IMG/VR virus record: IMGVR_UViG_3300022926_000099 | Span: 1 to 26,677 of that record | Reading direction: 5' to 3' (one strand) | Source: a virus | DNA: 26,677 bases | Shown: positions 5,164 to 12,503 of the stretch, one piece after another | How the letters are laid out: every line of letters begins with the position of its first letter | Position numbering within the stretch: position 1 is the first letter of the stretch | Program-made: the position numbers and the translations under genes | The notes under the pieces: model-generated | Seen by the model: only the letters and a program-made list of their open reading frames with translations | The model's database searches: none | What the model was told of the DNA's origin: nothing

Positions 5164-5727
5164 ATGGGTCTATTAGAAAAAGCTTACGAGCAGTCTAAAC
5201 TTAATACTTTAGATAGTTCACAAGTTTCTGATTTAGGAGAAGCTTGTAACGAATTAGATAATGTTCGTAAAACAATCTCTGATAAAGAAGCAGAGATTAA
5301 ACAACTCAAAGACAGAGAGTTTCAGTTAGAAAACGAAGTCATCCCTTCAATGATTGAAGGTGCTGGCGTTAAATCTTTAACTCTAACTGATGGCTCAAAA
5401 GTTTCCGTCAAGGATCAACTCCGTGCAAACATCACCATGGAAAACGAAGACTATTGTTTTTCTAGACTAAAAGAACTTGGTCTTGATGATGTGATTAAGA
5501 ACGAAGTAAAGTTGACCTTTGGTCGTGGACAAGATTCCGATGCTGCTAATTTAATGAACGAGTTACAAGACAAAGGATTGTACCCGAGCAATAAAAAGGC
5601 AGTGCCTTGGAATACACTTTCCAAATTAGTAGAGGAACAGGTTGCTAAAGGTTCGATGACATCTGTTGATCAAGAAAAATTTGGAGTGTTCACTTATAAA
5701 AAAGTGAAGATCGAACGAAACAAATAA
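5164..5727 (+). CDS. 187-residue coiled-coil hypothetical protein
   Basis: Residues about 25-58 form a strong coiled coil (ELDNVRKTISDKEAEIKQLK is its first part). After it comes a small beta segment (VKSLTLTDGSKVSVKDQ) and a C-terminal part containing VPWNTLSKLVEEQ and FGVFTYKKVKIE. An AAGGAG ribosome binding site precedes the ATG. It lies directly upstream of the SSB-like gene in the replication operon, so a role in DNA replication or recombination is plausible. This layout is common in phage genomes, but the biochemical activity is unknown to me. Confidence 0.75.
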   Translation: MGLLEKAYEQSKLNTLDSSQVSDLGEACNELDNVRKTISDKEAEIKQLKDREFQLENEVIPSMIEGAGVKSLTLTDGSKVSVKDQLRANITMENEDYCFSRLKELGLDDVIKNEVKLTFGRGQDSDAANLMNELQDKGLYPSNKKAVPWNTLSKLVEEQVAKGSMTSVDQEKFGVFTYKKVKIERNK

Positions 5728-5745
5728 CAAAGGAAAAATAAACAA

Positions 5746-6537
5746 ATGACAAATGAAAAAGCAAACGGTGCTGTCACCACAAAGACAGATAAACTACCAG
5801 CAATGAACTTCGAGGATCTCGAGAAGTTTGCTGGCACAGGTCTAGAAGCCGTCACACAAGACGACTTACCTACAGCGAGACTTAAAGTCTTACAGAATAA
5901 TTCTGATAAAGAATTAGAAGAGGTCAAAGGTGCAAAGCCTGGATTGATCTATAACAATGCAAGCAACTCAGTCTACGGATCTGATGGTGTTGAGATTGTA
6001 GTCTGTGGCTATGAGAAAAAGTGGTATGAGTGGAAAGAAAGAGGTACAGGAAGTGGCAACGCTCCTGTCAATGAATATCTTCCACACAATAGACCAAGAG
6101 ATGCAGTACGTGGAGATGACGGAAAGTTTCGTCTTCCAAGCGGAAACTATTTAGAAGAAACAGCTAACTTCTTTGTCCTAGTTATAGGCGAAGGAGCACC
6201 TCAACCTGCTATTCTTTCCATGAAAGTTTCAGGACTAAAGGTTGCTAGAAGTTGGGCTTATAGTTTAAAGAATGAGTTCATTCAAAACCCTAAAACTAAA
6301 AAGCTTTTCTTAGCACCTTCTTGGTACAGAATCTATAACGTCAGTTCTTTCAAAGATAAGAACGACAAAGGTTCTTGGTATGGCTGGAAAATTGAGAAGG
6401 GAGAATTTCTTAATGATGAGAATATCTTCAATCTTGCTTCTGAGTTTCACGACTCTATCCGAAAAGGTAAAGTCGTTGCTGGCTATGAAGATGAGGAAGG
6501 AAGTTCACAAGAACAATCTGGGGACATTCCATTCTAA
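5746..6537 (+). CDS. Putative single-stranded DNA-binding protein
   Basis: A 263-residue protein with a central region rich in aromatic and basic residues (such as EKKWYEWKER and SWYGWKIEKG) and an acidic C-terminal tail ending in GDIPF. That tail matches the tip of bacterial SSB proteins, which binds replication and repair partners. LPTARLKVLQ (about 41-50) is near the N-terminus of the core. It sits between a coiled-coil protein and a primase, where phages such as T7 carry an SSB-type gene. The core is not an obvious OB-fold by eye, so it could instead be a recombination mediator. An AAGGAAAAA ribosome binding site precedes the ATG. Confidence 0.55.
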   Translation: MTNEKANGAVTTKTDKLPAMNFEDLEKFAGTGLEAVTQDDLPTARLKVLQNNSDKELEEVKGAKPGLIYNNASNSVYGSDGVEIVVCGYEKKWYEWKERGTGSGNAPVNEYLPHNRPRDAVRGDDGKFRLPSGNYLEETANFFVLVIGEGAPQPAILSMKVSGLKVARSWAYSLKNEFIQNPKTKKLFLAPSWYRIYNVSSFKDKNDKGSWYGWKIEKGEFLNDENIFNLASEFHDSIRKGKVVAGYEDEEGSSQEQSGDIPF

Positions 6538-8106
6538 ATGGATAAAAGGGTCTCACAATTCAAAGAGATCTTTTTTGGTTTAGAGCGTGCCTATGGTACG
6601 TTCACCCCTAAAGAGAGTCTTCGAGAGGATAACAAAACAGAAGGTCAGACTTTCATTAGAAAGCTACCGGTTGAGGACTCTCTTTGGGAAAACCATTTAA
6701 AAGGATCTTGGCCTAGTCTAGGCATCTTTCCTATTAACGATGAAGACAAATGTAAATGGGGATGTATTGATGTCGATGAATATCCACTCGACCATGTAGA
6801 GATAGCTCGCAAGTTGGCAGAACGAAAGCTGCCGTTTGTTGTAACTAAATCTAAAAGTGGTGGTGCTCACATCTTTTTATTTTTTAAAGAGTATGTGCAT
6901 GCGAGTATTGTTCATCATAAGATAAAAGAACTTGCTTCTTTCATGGGCCTTGGGCATTGTGAGGTGTTTCCTAAACAAGAAAAATTATTACGAGAAGGAA
7001 ATGAAGCTGACTGGGAAGTCGGTAGTTTTCTTAATATGCCTTATCACAATGGACTAGAGCATACAGATCGATATGCTTTTAATGATGAAGGAAATATTTT
7101 AAGTCTTGAAGATTTTATTGCAGAAGTAGAAAAGAAATCTTTATCCCTGGATGATTTAAAAAAATTATCCTTAAAGAAAGACAAACAAAAATCAGAGTTT
7201 GCAGATGCACCTTATTGCATCGAAGCCTACCTAACAGAAAACGGTAAGGTACAAAAAGGTAGTAGAGACAACTTCTTATTTCAATTTGCTGTATACGCAA
7301 AAAAGAAATATGGAGAGTCTTTTGAAGATGAAGTACATAAATTTCATCATGAGTATTTTGAAGAAGCACTTCGACCAAGAGAAATTGAAAAGGTTATTAA
7401 ACAAGCAGATAAGAAAGATTGGGGATACAAATGTAAAGATCAACCGATGTGTTCTTTCTGTAATAAATCTAAATGTCGTTTAAGAAAATTTGGTATTGGT
7501 GAAAACAGTGTCATTACAGATGTGGGCAACGTTACTCAATATGGAAATAATGATGATGCTATTTATCATATTACAATTAATCAAGAGAGTACAATTGTGT
7601 GTACTGTTGAAGAATTATATGATCAACATAAGTTTAGAAAAAAATGTTTAGTCAAAACTAAATCAATGCCTCCGATGATGTCGAGAAATGATTACGATAT
7701 GTTTGTTACTAATCTAGTATCGAAAGCTATTGAAGTTAAGACAGATGAAGAGATGACGCCTGAAGGTCAATTCAAAATTGTTTTAGCAAAATATATTTCT
7801 AACCAAGCAAATGCTATGGACATTGATGATATTCTCAATGGTCAGTGTTTCGTGGATGATGAGGAAAACAAAGTGTTCTTTCGTATTGATCAGTTGCAAG
7901 AGTACATGAGAAACAGAAAGCACGCAGCTCTGACGACTAACCAAGTGGCTGTATTCATTCGTGGTTTAGGTGGAGATTGCACCAAGAGAAAACTTAACAA
8001 CAAACCGGGTCAATTAGTTTGGTTCGTGGACAATGATAAGTTCAACTCGATTGAAAGAGTAGAAGAGATCGTGGAGAAGAAGGAAGAAGAGGTGATACCA
8101 TTTTAG
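6538..8106 (+). CDS. Archaeo-eukaryotic-type primase with Cys cluster
   Basis: A 522-residue protein predicted to make primers for DNA synthesis. The catalytic core shows the expected elements: IDVD (77-80) with two metal-binding Asp, SGGAH (107-111) as the s-x-H motif, and EVFPKQ followed by GSFLNMPYH (162-170). A helical domain follows. Then comes a four-Cys cluster (C299, C305, C308, C313) that could bind zinc or an Fe-S cluster, and a C-terminal winged-helix-like region. The C-terminus ends EEEVIPF, like an SSB tip. The ATG follows the SSB-like stop codon with no gap. No helicase motifs are present, so the helicase is probably the next gene. Confidence 0.8.
   Translation: MDKRVSQFKEIFFGLERAYGTFTPKESLREDNKTEGQTFIRKLPVEDSLWENHLKGSWPSLGIFPINDEDKCKWGCIDVDEYPLDHVEIARKLAERKLPFVVTKSKSGGAHIFLFFKEYVHASIVHHKIKELASFMGLGHCEVFPKQEKLLREGNEADWEVGSFLNMPYHNGLEHTDRYAFNDEGNILSLEDFIAEVEKKSLSLDDLKKLSLKKDKQKSEFADAPYCIEAYLTENGKVQKGSRDNFLFQFAVYAKKKYGESFEDEVHKFHHEYFEEALRPREIEKVIKQADKKDWGYKCKDQPMCSFCNKSKCRLRKFGIGENSVITDVGNVTQYGNNDDAIYHITINQESTIVCTVEELYDQHKFRKKCLVKTKSMPPMMSRNDYDMFVTNLVSKAIEVKTDEEMTPEGQFKIVLAKYISNQANAMDIDDILNGQCFVDDEENKVFFRIDQLQEYMRNRKHAALTTNQVAVFIRGLGGDCTKRKLNNKPGQLVWFVDNDKFNSIERVEEIVEKKEEEVIPF
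8089..8094 (+). promoter_or_regulatory. Shine-Dalgarno that decides the helicase start
   Basis: GAGGTG, five bases before the ATT at 8100-8102, within a purine-rich run (AGGAAGAAGAGGTG). It lies inside the primase coding end. It is the only good ribosome binding site near the N-terminus of the helicase and supports a non-standard start codon. Confidence 0.55.
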
Positions 8107-9614
8107 ATCACGTTTATAAAATTATTGGACCTCCAGGTACCGGTAAAACAACTACACTTTTAAAATATGTAGAGGAAAATTTACAACAGGAACTAGAGCC
8201 CGATAGAATCGGATACTTTTCTTTTACGAAAAAAGCTGCTAACGAAGCGGTTTTTAGAGCGGTCAACAAGTTTAAAATTGATCGAAAAGAATTCAAATGG
8301 TTTAGAACATTGCATTCTTGTGCTTATCAATTCTTAGGTTGTACTCATACAGATATGATTCAAGACCAAGACTTTGAAGAATTTAGACAAGAGTATGGAG
8401 TGGACTTATCTCCTGCTCTGCGTTCTAATAATAATACAGGAACTAGAGATCCCGATGGATTTCATTTGATTGATTTATATCGAGTCAAGAATACAACACT
8501 ACATGAAGAGTATAAAAAAGCAGGCCACATTCAAGGTGGGTTTGAAAGATTACAAAGAGTGGCTCACGATTATTATCACTTTAAAAAATCAAGAGGTGTG
8601 TTTGATTATACGGATTTAATCTTAGAATTTAAAAAACAAAATATGTCACCGAAGTTAGAAGTTCTCATCGTGGATGAAGTACAAGATTTAAAACCTGTGG
8701 AATGGGACATGGTAAAAGTTATGATGGATCAAGCAAGAGTGGTTTATCTTGGTGGAGATGATGATCAAGCCATTTATTCTTGGAGTGGTGCAGATGTTTC
8801 TAAACTGATTAATCTTCAGTGTCATGAAAGAGTTTTAAATCAATCGTATCGAATACCTAAAAATGTTTTTACCAGAGCTAATCAATTAATTGGTAAAGTA
8901 AAAAATAGAATACCAAAAGAATGGAATTCAAGAGAAGCTTTAGGTACAGTATCTAATATTAATTACGAAAGATTAAGTTTTAGAGAAAATGAATGGTTAG
9001 TTTTATGTCGAACTAATTATTATTTAAATGAGATTGCTAATGATTTAAGAAGCAAAGGATATTTATTTGAGAAGAATAATAAATTATCAATCAAAGATGA
9101 AGTGCTCACTGCTTTTAATACTTGGAAGGCTCTTCAAAATAACACAGAAGTTTCTCTACCGGACGTTAAGGTGATGTATCAATACATCAAGTCTGGTGAG
9201 TATGGCATTGCTCGTGGATTCAAGAAGATGAAAGGTGCTGATGAGGAAAAGAAATATTCTTATCAAGAACTATCTCAAGAATGGGGACTGAATGTAAACA
9301 TTCAAACTCCTTGGGATATTGCTCTCAACGGTATCGGTGATCAAGAACTTGTCTACATGAGACAAATAATAAGAAGGGGCTATGACCTGGGTAAAAAATC
9401 TAATTTAAGATTATCTACCATTCATGGTGCAAAGGGAGGGGAAAGTCAGAACGTTGTTTTGTTTACTGACATCTCCAAAAGAATAGTTGATGACATGGCT
9501 GTAAATAGAGACGATGAAAGAAGAGTCTTTTATGTGGGAATGACCAGAGCAAAAGAAAACTTATTCATTATTCCATCAACTTCACAATATGAATTTGAGG
9601 AGATACTAAGATGA
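8100..9614 (+). CDS. UvrD/PcrA-like superfamily 1 DNA helicase with ATT start
   Basis: A 504-residue 3'-5' helicase-like ATPase. Motifs: GPPGTGKTT (10-18), FSFTKKAANEA (motif Ia), VDEVQD (191-196), GGDDDQAIYSWSGAD (218-232), NQSYRIP (247-253), HGAKGGE (442-448) and VGMTRA (479-484). It is shorter than bacterial UvrD. The frame is open only from 8055, and no ATG, GTG or TTG occurs before Walker A. A TTG at 8310 would remove Walker A. ATT 8100 with GAGGTG upstream is the best start, overlapping the primase stop by seven bases. A frameshift fusion to the primase or a sequence error is possible. It probably unwinds DNA for the primase and polymerase. Confidence 0.85.
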   Translation: MLDHVYKIIGPPGTGKTTTLLKYVEENLQQELEPDRIGYFSFTKKAANEAVFRAVNKFKIDRKEFKWFRTLHSCAYQFLGCTHTDMIQDQDFEEFRQEYGVDLSPALRSNNNTGTRDPDGFHLIDLYRVKNTTLHEEYKKAGHIQGGFERLQRVAHDYYHFKKSRGVFDYTDLILEFKKQNMSPKLEVLIVDEVQDLKPVEWDMVKVMMDQARVVYLGGDDDQAIYSWSGADVSKLINLQCHERVLNQSYRIPKNVFTRANQLIGKVKNRIPKEWNSREALGTVSNINYERLSFRENEWLVLCRTNYYLNEIANDLRSKGYLFEKNNKLSIKDEVLTAFNTWKALQNNTEVSLPDVKVMYQYIKSGEYGIARGFKKMKGADEEKKYSYQELSQEWGLNVNIQTPWDIALNGIGDQELVYMRQIIRRGYDLGKKSNLRLSTIHGAKGGESQNVVLFTDISKRIVDDMAVNRDDERRVFYVGMTRAKENLFIIPSTSQYEFEEILR

Positions 9615-11491
9615 TATTTGAACAACAAATGGATTTGTTAAAAAAAGAAAACAAACCTGAATGGGTACGACCTAGTTTCCCTGATGAAACACAAATCAAA
9701 CAAGTTGCTATTGATTTAGAAACCTATGATCCAGAGATTAAAAATCTTGGTGGCGGGTGGGCCACGGGCAAAGGATATGTGGTCGGTGTTGCTATTTCGA
9801 TTGAAGGGTTTGATGGATACTTTCCTGTGCGTCATGCACGAGGGGGAAATTTTCCAGAAGAAGAAGTAAAGAATTGGCTTCGTAAATTATTTAAACATGA
9901 TCCAATTGTGATTTGTCATAACGCCTCTTATGATATTGGTTGGCTTCGACGTTGGGGTGTAGAGTGTAATGTATCCAAAATTTATGACACATTAATTGCA
10001 GCTCCGTTAGTCGATGAAAATAGATTTAGTTATAGCCTGGATAGTTTAGCCAAAGACTATTTGAATGAGAGAAAACAAGGAAACATTTTAGTAGACTTTG
10101 GTAAAGAGCATGGATTCAAAGCGATTGAAAATATGCATATGGTTCCTGTGGAGTACGCAGGTATTTATGCAGAACAAGATACTCGGTTGACGTTAAAACT
10201 TTGGGAGTTCTTACGGGTAGAGATACAAAAGCAAGGATTGACGGATGTCTTTAATTTAGAAACAGATTTACTTCGACTCTTAATTGAGATGCGTTGGAAA
10301 GGTGTGCGTGTTGATTTAGACAAAGCAGAAAAGACCAAGAAGTTTTTCAAAGCAGAAGAAGAAAAGATTTACACAAACATTAAAAAAGAAACAGGAATTA
10401 AAATTGATGACTCTGATATCTACACAGCAGCTTCCCTTCAAAAAGTATTTGATCAACTAGGAGAGAAGTACGAATACACTGAGAAAAATAAACAAGCCAA
10501 GATTAGTAATGAAGCAATGAGGGAAAGTAAAAATCCTTTGATTCAATCTTTATCGGTAGCCAGGGAATATAATAAAGCCCACACCACCTTCATTGATTCC
10601 ATTCTCAAACATCAAGTCGATGGTCGTATTCATGCAGAGATTAATCAACTCAAAGGAGAATATGGGGGCACGGTTAGTGGGCGGTTGTCCATGAACAATC
10701 CCAACCTACAACAGGTGCCTGCAAGAAATGAAGCGATTGGTCCTAAGATTAGATCCTTATTCTTACCTGAAGAAGGACATAAATGGGCATCTCTAGATTA
10801 TTCTCAGCAAGAGCCTAGATTACTTGTACATTATGCCAAAAAACACGGTTTAGAGGGCGCTGAGACCCTAATTAAGTTCTTCCATGAGGGAAAGGACTTT
10901 CATCAAGTAACTGCTGATATGGCAGGAATTTCAAGGAAAGAAGCCAAAACAATCGGACTCGGTTTGATGTATGGAATGGGTATTGCTAAACTCGCAGCTT
11001 CATTGGATATCAGCCCCGAACAAGCCAGAGCATTGAAAGATAAATACAATGACAATGTTCATTTCTTAAACAATATTATTATTAAAGCTACAAGATATAC
11101 CGAACAGAACGGATATATCACTACTCTTTTTGGAAGACGTTGTCGTTTTGAATTATATGAAAGCAAAGACTTTCACGACAAAAGAATGATGTCTAAGGAG
11201 AATGCCCTCAAGACTTGGGGCTGGAATGAAATAAAAAGAGCAGGTACCTATCGTGCATTGAATAGGTTAATACAAGGTTCAGCAGCAGATCAAACCAAAA
11301 AAGCCATGGTGAATCTGTGGAAGGATGTAGGGGTTATTCCTATGATTCAAATACATGACGAACTCAACGTCTCCGTAGCCAATGAGACCCAGGTAAAAGA
11401 GATTAAAGAGATAATGGAATCTGCTGTTGAACTACACGTTCCGGTCAAATGTGATGCAGAGATTGGAGATAACTGGGGGGAAATCAAATGA
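9611..11491 (+). CDS. polA: Family A DNA polymerase with 3'-5' exonuclease
   Basis: A 626-residue replicative polymerase. The exonuclease domain shows D35-L-E37, H103-N104 with D108, and Y186-x3-D190, so proofreading should be active. Polymerase motif A is DYSQQEPR (396-403), a variant of DYSQIELR that keeps the catalytic Asp and the Glu. Motif B is RKEAKTIGLGLMYG (442-455), with Leu450 where E. coli Pol I has Phe762. Motif C is HDE (582-584). There is no 5'-3' exonuclease domain. It has a strong GAGGAG site and overlaps the helicase stop by four bases. Changes at position 762 affect nucleotide discrimination and are used to group marine phage polymerases. Confidence 0.95.
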   Translation: MIFEQQMDLLKKENKPEWVRPSFPDETQIKQVAIDLETYDPEIKNLGGGWATGKGYVVGVAISIEGFDGYFPVRHARGGNFPEEEVKNWLRKLFKHDPIVICHNASYDIGWLRRWGVECNVSKIYDTLIAAPLVDENRFSYSLDSLAKDYLNERKQGNILVDFGKEHGFKAIENMHMVPVEYAGIYAEQDTRLTLKLWEFLRVEIQKQGLTDVFNLETDLLRLLIEMRWKGVRVDLDKAEKTKKFFKAEEEKIYTNIKKETGIKIDDSDIYTAASLQKVFDQLGEKYEYTEKNKQAKISNEAMRESKNPLIQSLSVAREYNKAHTTFIDSILKHQVDGRIHAEINQLKGEYGGTVSGRLSMNNPNLQQVPARNEAIGPKIRSLFLPEEGHKWASLDYSQQEPRLLVHYAKKHGLEGAETLIKFFHEGKDFHQVTADMAGISRKEAKTIGLGLMYGMGIAKLAASLDISPEQARALKDKYNDNVHFLNNIIIKATRYTEQNGYITTLFGRRCRFELYESKDFHDKRMMSKENALKTWGWNEIKRAGTYRALNRLIQGSAADQTKKAMVNLWKDVGVIPMIQIHDELNVSVANETQVKEIKEIMESAVELHVPVKCDAEIGDNWGEIK

Positions 11492-11721
11492 GTAGAATTG
11501 TATATCAAGACGGAAAATTATATCTAAGCTTAACAAGAGAAGAAGTTAAAGAAGCACAAGACAATTTAGGCAGACCTATTGAATTGGATATGGGTCAGTT
11601 AAAAGTATTTCAAGAAGATATTCATAAAGCTGCGATGGCTCATTGGTCCAAGGTAGAAGTCTTTCACGCCATAGAAGAACATCAGAGTTCTAATAAAAGC
11701 ACAACTAAAAAGAAAAAATAA
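11488..11721 (+). CDS. 77-residue hypothetical protein with basic tail
   Basis: A small soluble protein with a short beta start (RIVYQDGKLYLSL), two helices and a Ser/Thr/Lys-rich tail ending in KKKK. It overlaps the polymerase stop by four bases and has GGGGGGAAA as ribosome binding site. The basic tail may contact nucleic acid. Its coupling to the polymerase gene suggests an accessory role; I do not recognise a family. Confidence 0.65.
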   Translation: MSRIVYQDGKLYLSLTREEVKEAQDNLGRPIELDMGQLKVFQEDIHKAAMAHWSKVEVFHAIEEHQSSNKSTTKKKK

Positions 11722-11755
11722 CATTATATTCTCCACGAAAAACAAGGAGATAATA

Positions 11756-11935
11756 ATGTTTAACTTAACTAAAAGATCAATGAATCACTTTCTAAACTTC
11801 TTTAAAACCAAAGAAGATAAAGATGAATCAATTAAAAATTTCTGCCAAGCAGAATATAAAAACGATTGGTATGCAGCCTACATGACATTTAAGCAAGAAG
11901 GCCGCTTCCCGAATTTTATTAGAAGAACGCTCTAA
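11756..11935 (+). CDS. 59-residue hypothetical protein
   Basis: Read directly from the plus strand: ATG 11756-11758 after AAGGAGATAATA, an excellent ribosome binding site, and TAA at 11933-11935. The product (begins MFNLTKRSMNHFLNFF, ends RFPNFIRRTL) is basic and aromatic, with an amphipathic first helix and a second helix around QAEYKNDWYAAYMTFKQ. It is the last rightward gene. Its stop codon shares bases with the stop of the convergent endolysin gene. The function is unknown. Confidence 0.7.
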   Translation: MFNLTKRSMNHFLNFFKTKEDKDESIKNFCQAEYKNDWYAAYMTFKQEGRFPNFIRRTL

Positions 11936-11940
11936 GCGTT
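11926..11940. other. Hairpin spanning two convergent stop codons
   Basis: AACGCT-CTA-AGCGTT is a perfect 6-bp stem with a 3-base loop. It contains both the TAA of the rightward gene and the TAG of the leftward endolysin gene. There is no U-run on either side, so its value as a bidirectional terminator is uncertain. No other terminator is evident at this convergent junction. Confidence 0.45.
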
Positions 11941-12393
11941 TGCAACGATTTCAGCTAAGGCTTCGCATCTCACAGGAGTTTGCGAATGCCACCTGGAGTC
12001 CTTCATTTCCAGTGATGCTTGTTTTCGATCACCATCTGATAATGCTTTCCACATCTTACGAAACTTTGAAACGCCTGTTTTCCCCAATTGAAAAACCATT
12101 TCCACGATCACGTGTTCAATTGTTTGAGGTAATCTTCTATCATTTTTATACAGTTGCCCTATTAATTCTTCAGCTCCTGCACAAGCTCTATTTAAATCTA
12201 TTAAAAATAAGTCTTCTATCTCATCTGCTGATATTTTAACACCAGGTTTATATCGGTCTCTTTCATGTGGTTGTACCAAATGTCCTATGGCAATCGTGGC
12301 TTTGCCTAGAGAATCTAAATAAACTTCATCCCTACAACCTTCATGGTCACGAATCCGAGCCTTCAGTTCATCAGTAATTTTTATTGTGTTCAT
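11932..12393 (-). CDS. T4-type lysozyme (endolysin)
   Basis: A 153-residue muramidase that cleaves peptidoglycan at the end of infection. The T4 lysozyme triad is visible: E18 in IRDHEGC, D27 in VYLDSLG and T33 in KATIAIGHLV. QTPVRCEALAEIV is the usual C-terminal end. There is no signal peptide, so export would need a holin, which I did not identify. I chose ATG 12391-12393 with AGGTGGAAA before it; an upstream TTG would add six residues. The ATG overlaps the stop of the 37-residue gene (ATGA), and its TAG overlaps the convergent gene's stop. It is the last gene of the late operon. Confidence 0.92.
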   Translation of the reverse strand: MNTIKITDELKARIRDHEGCRDEVYLDSLGKATIAIGHLVQPHERDRYKPGVKISADEIEDLFLIDLNRACAGAEELIGQLYKNDRRLPQTIEHVIVEMVFQLGKTGVSKFRKMWKALSDGDRKQASLEMKDSRWHSQTPVRCEALAEIVANA

Positions 12394-12503
12394 TTTCCAC
12401 CTATTCCCCAATGTACTTCATGAGGATCTTTTTCCTTTCTTTTTGTTGCTCTATATAAGTATGATCTTATTATATTTCTTAAATGCGTAATAAATATTCT
12501 CAT
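12390..12503 (-). CDS. 37-residue gene between muramidase and endolysin
   Basis: A small frame read from the minus strand: ATG 12501-12503 overlaps the stop of the muramidase-like gene (ATGA). Its own TGA (12390-12392) overlaps the start of the endolysin gene. The product starts MRIFITHLRNIIRSYLYR, a hydrophobic and basic amphipathic stretch, and ends in a polar tail (DPHEVHWGIGGK). The double overlap strongly suggests a real, translationally coupled gene. Its place next to the endolysin makes a role in lysis (for example a small membrane-active peptide) an attractive guess, but the helix is not clearly a transmembrane segment. Confidence 0.65.
   Translation of the reverse strand: MRIFITHLRNIIRSYLYRATKRKEKDPHEVHWGIGGK

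Noticed and set aside
8310-9614. Helicase starting at TTG 8310
   Set aside because: This would drop Walker A and motif Ia, which are intact upstream in the same frame with a good Shine-Dalgarno before ATT 8100.
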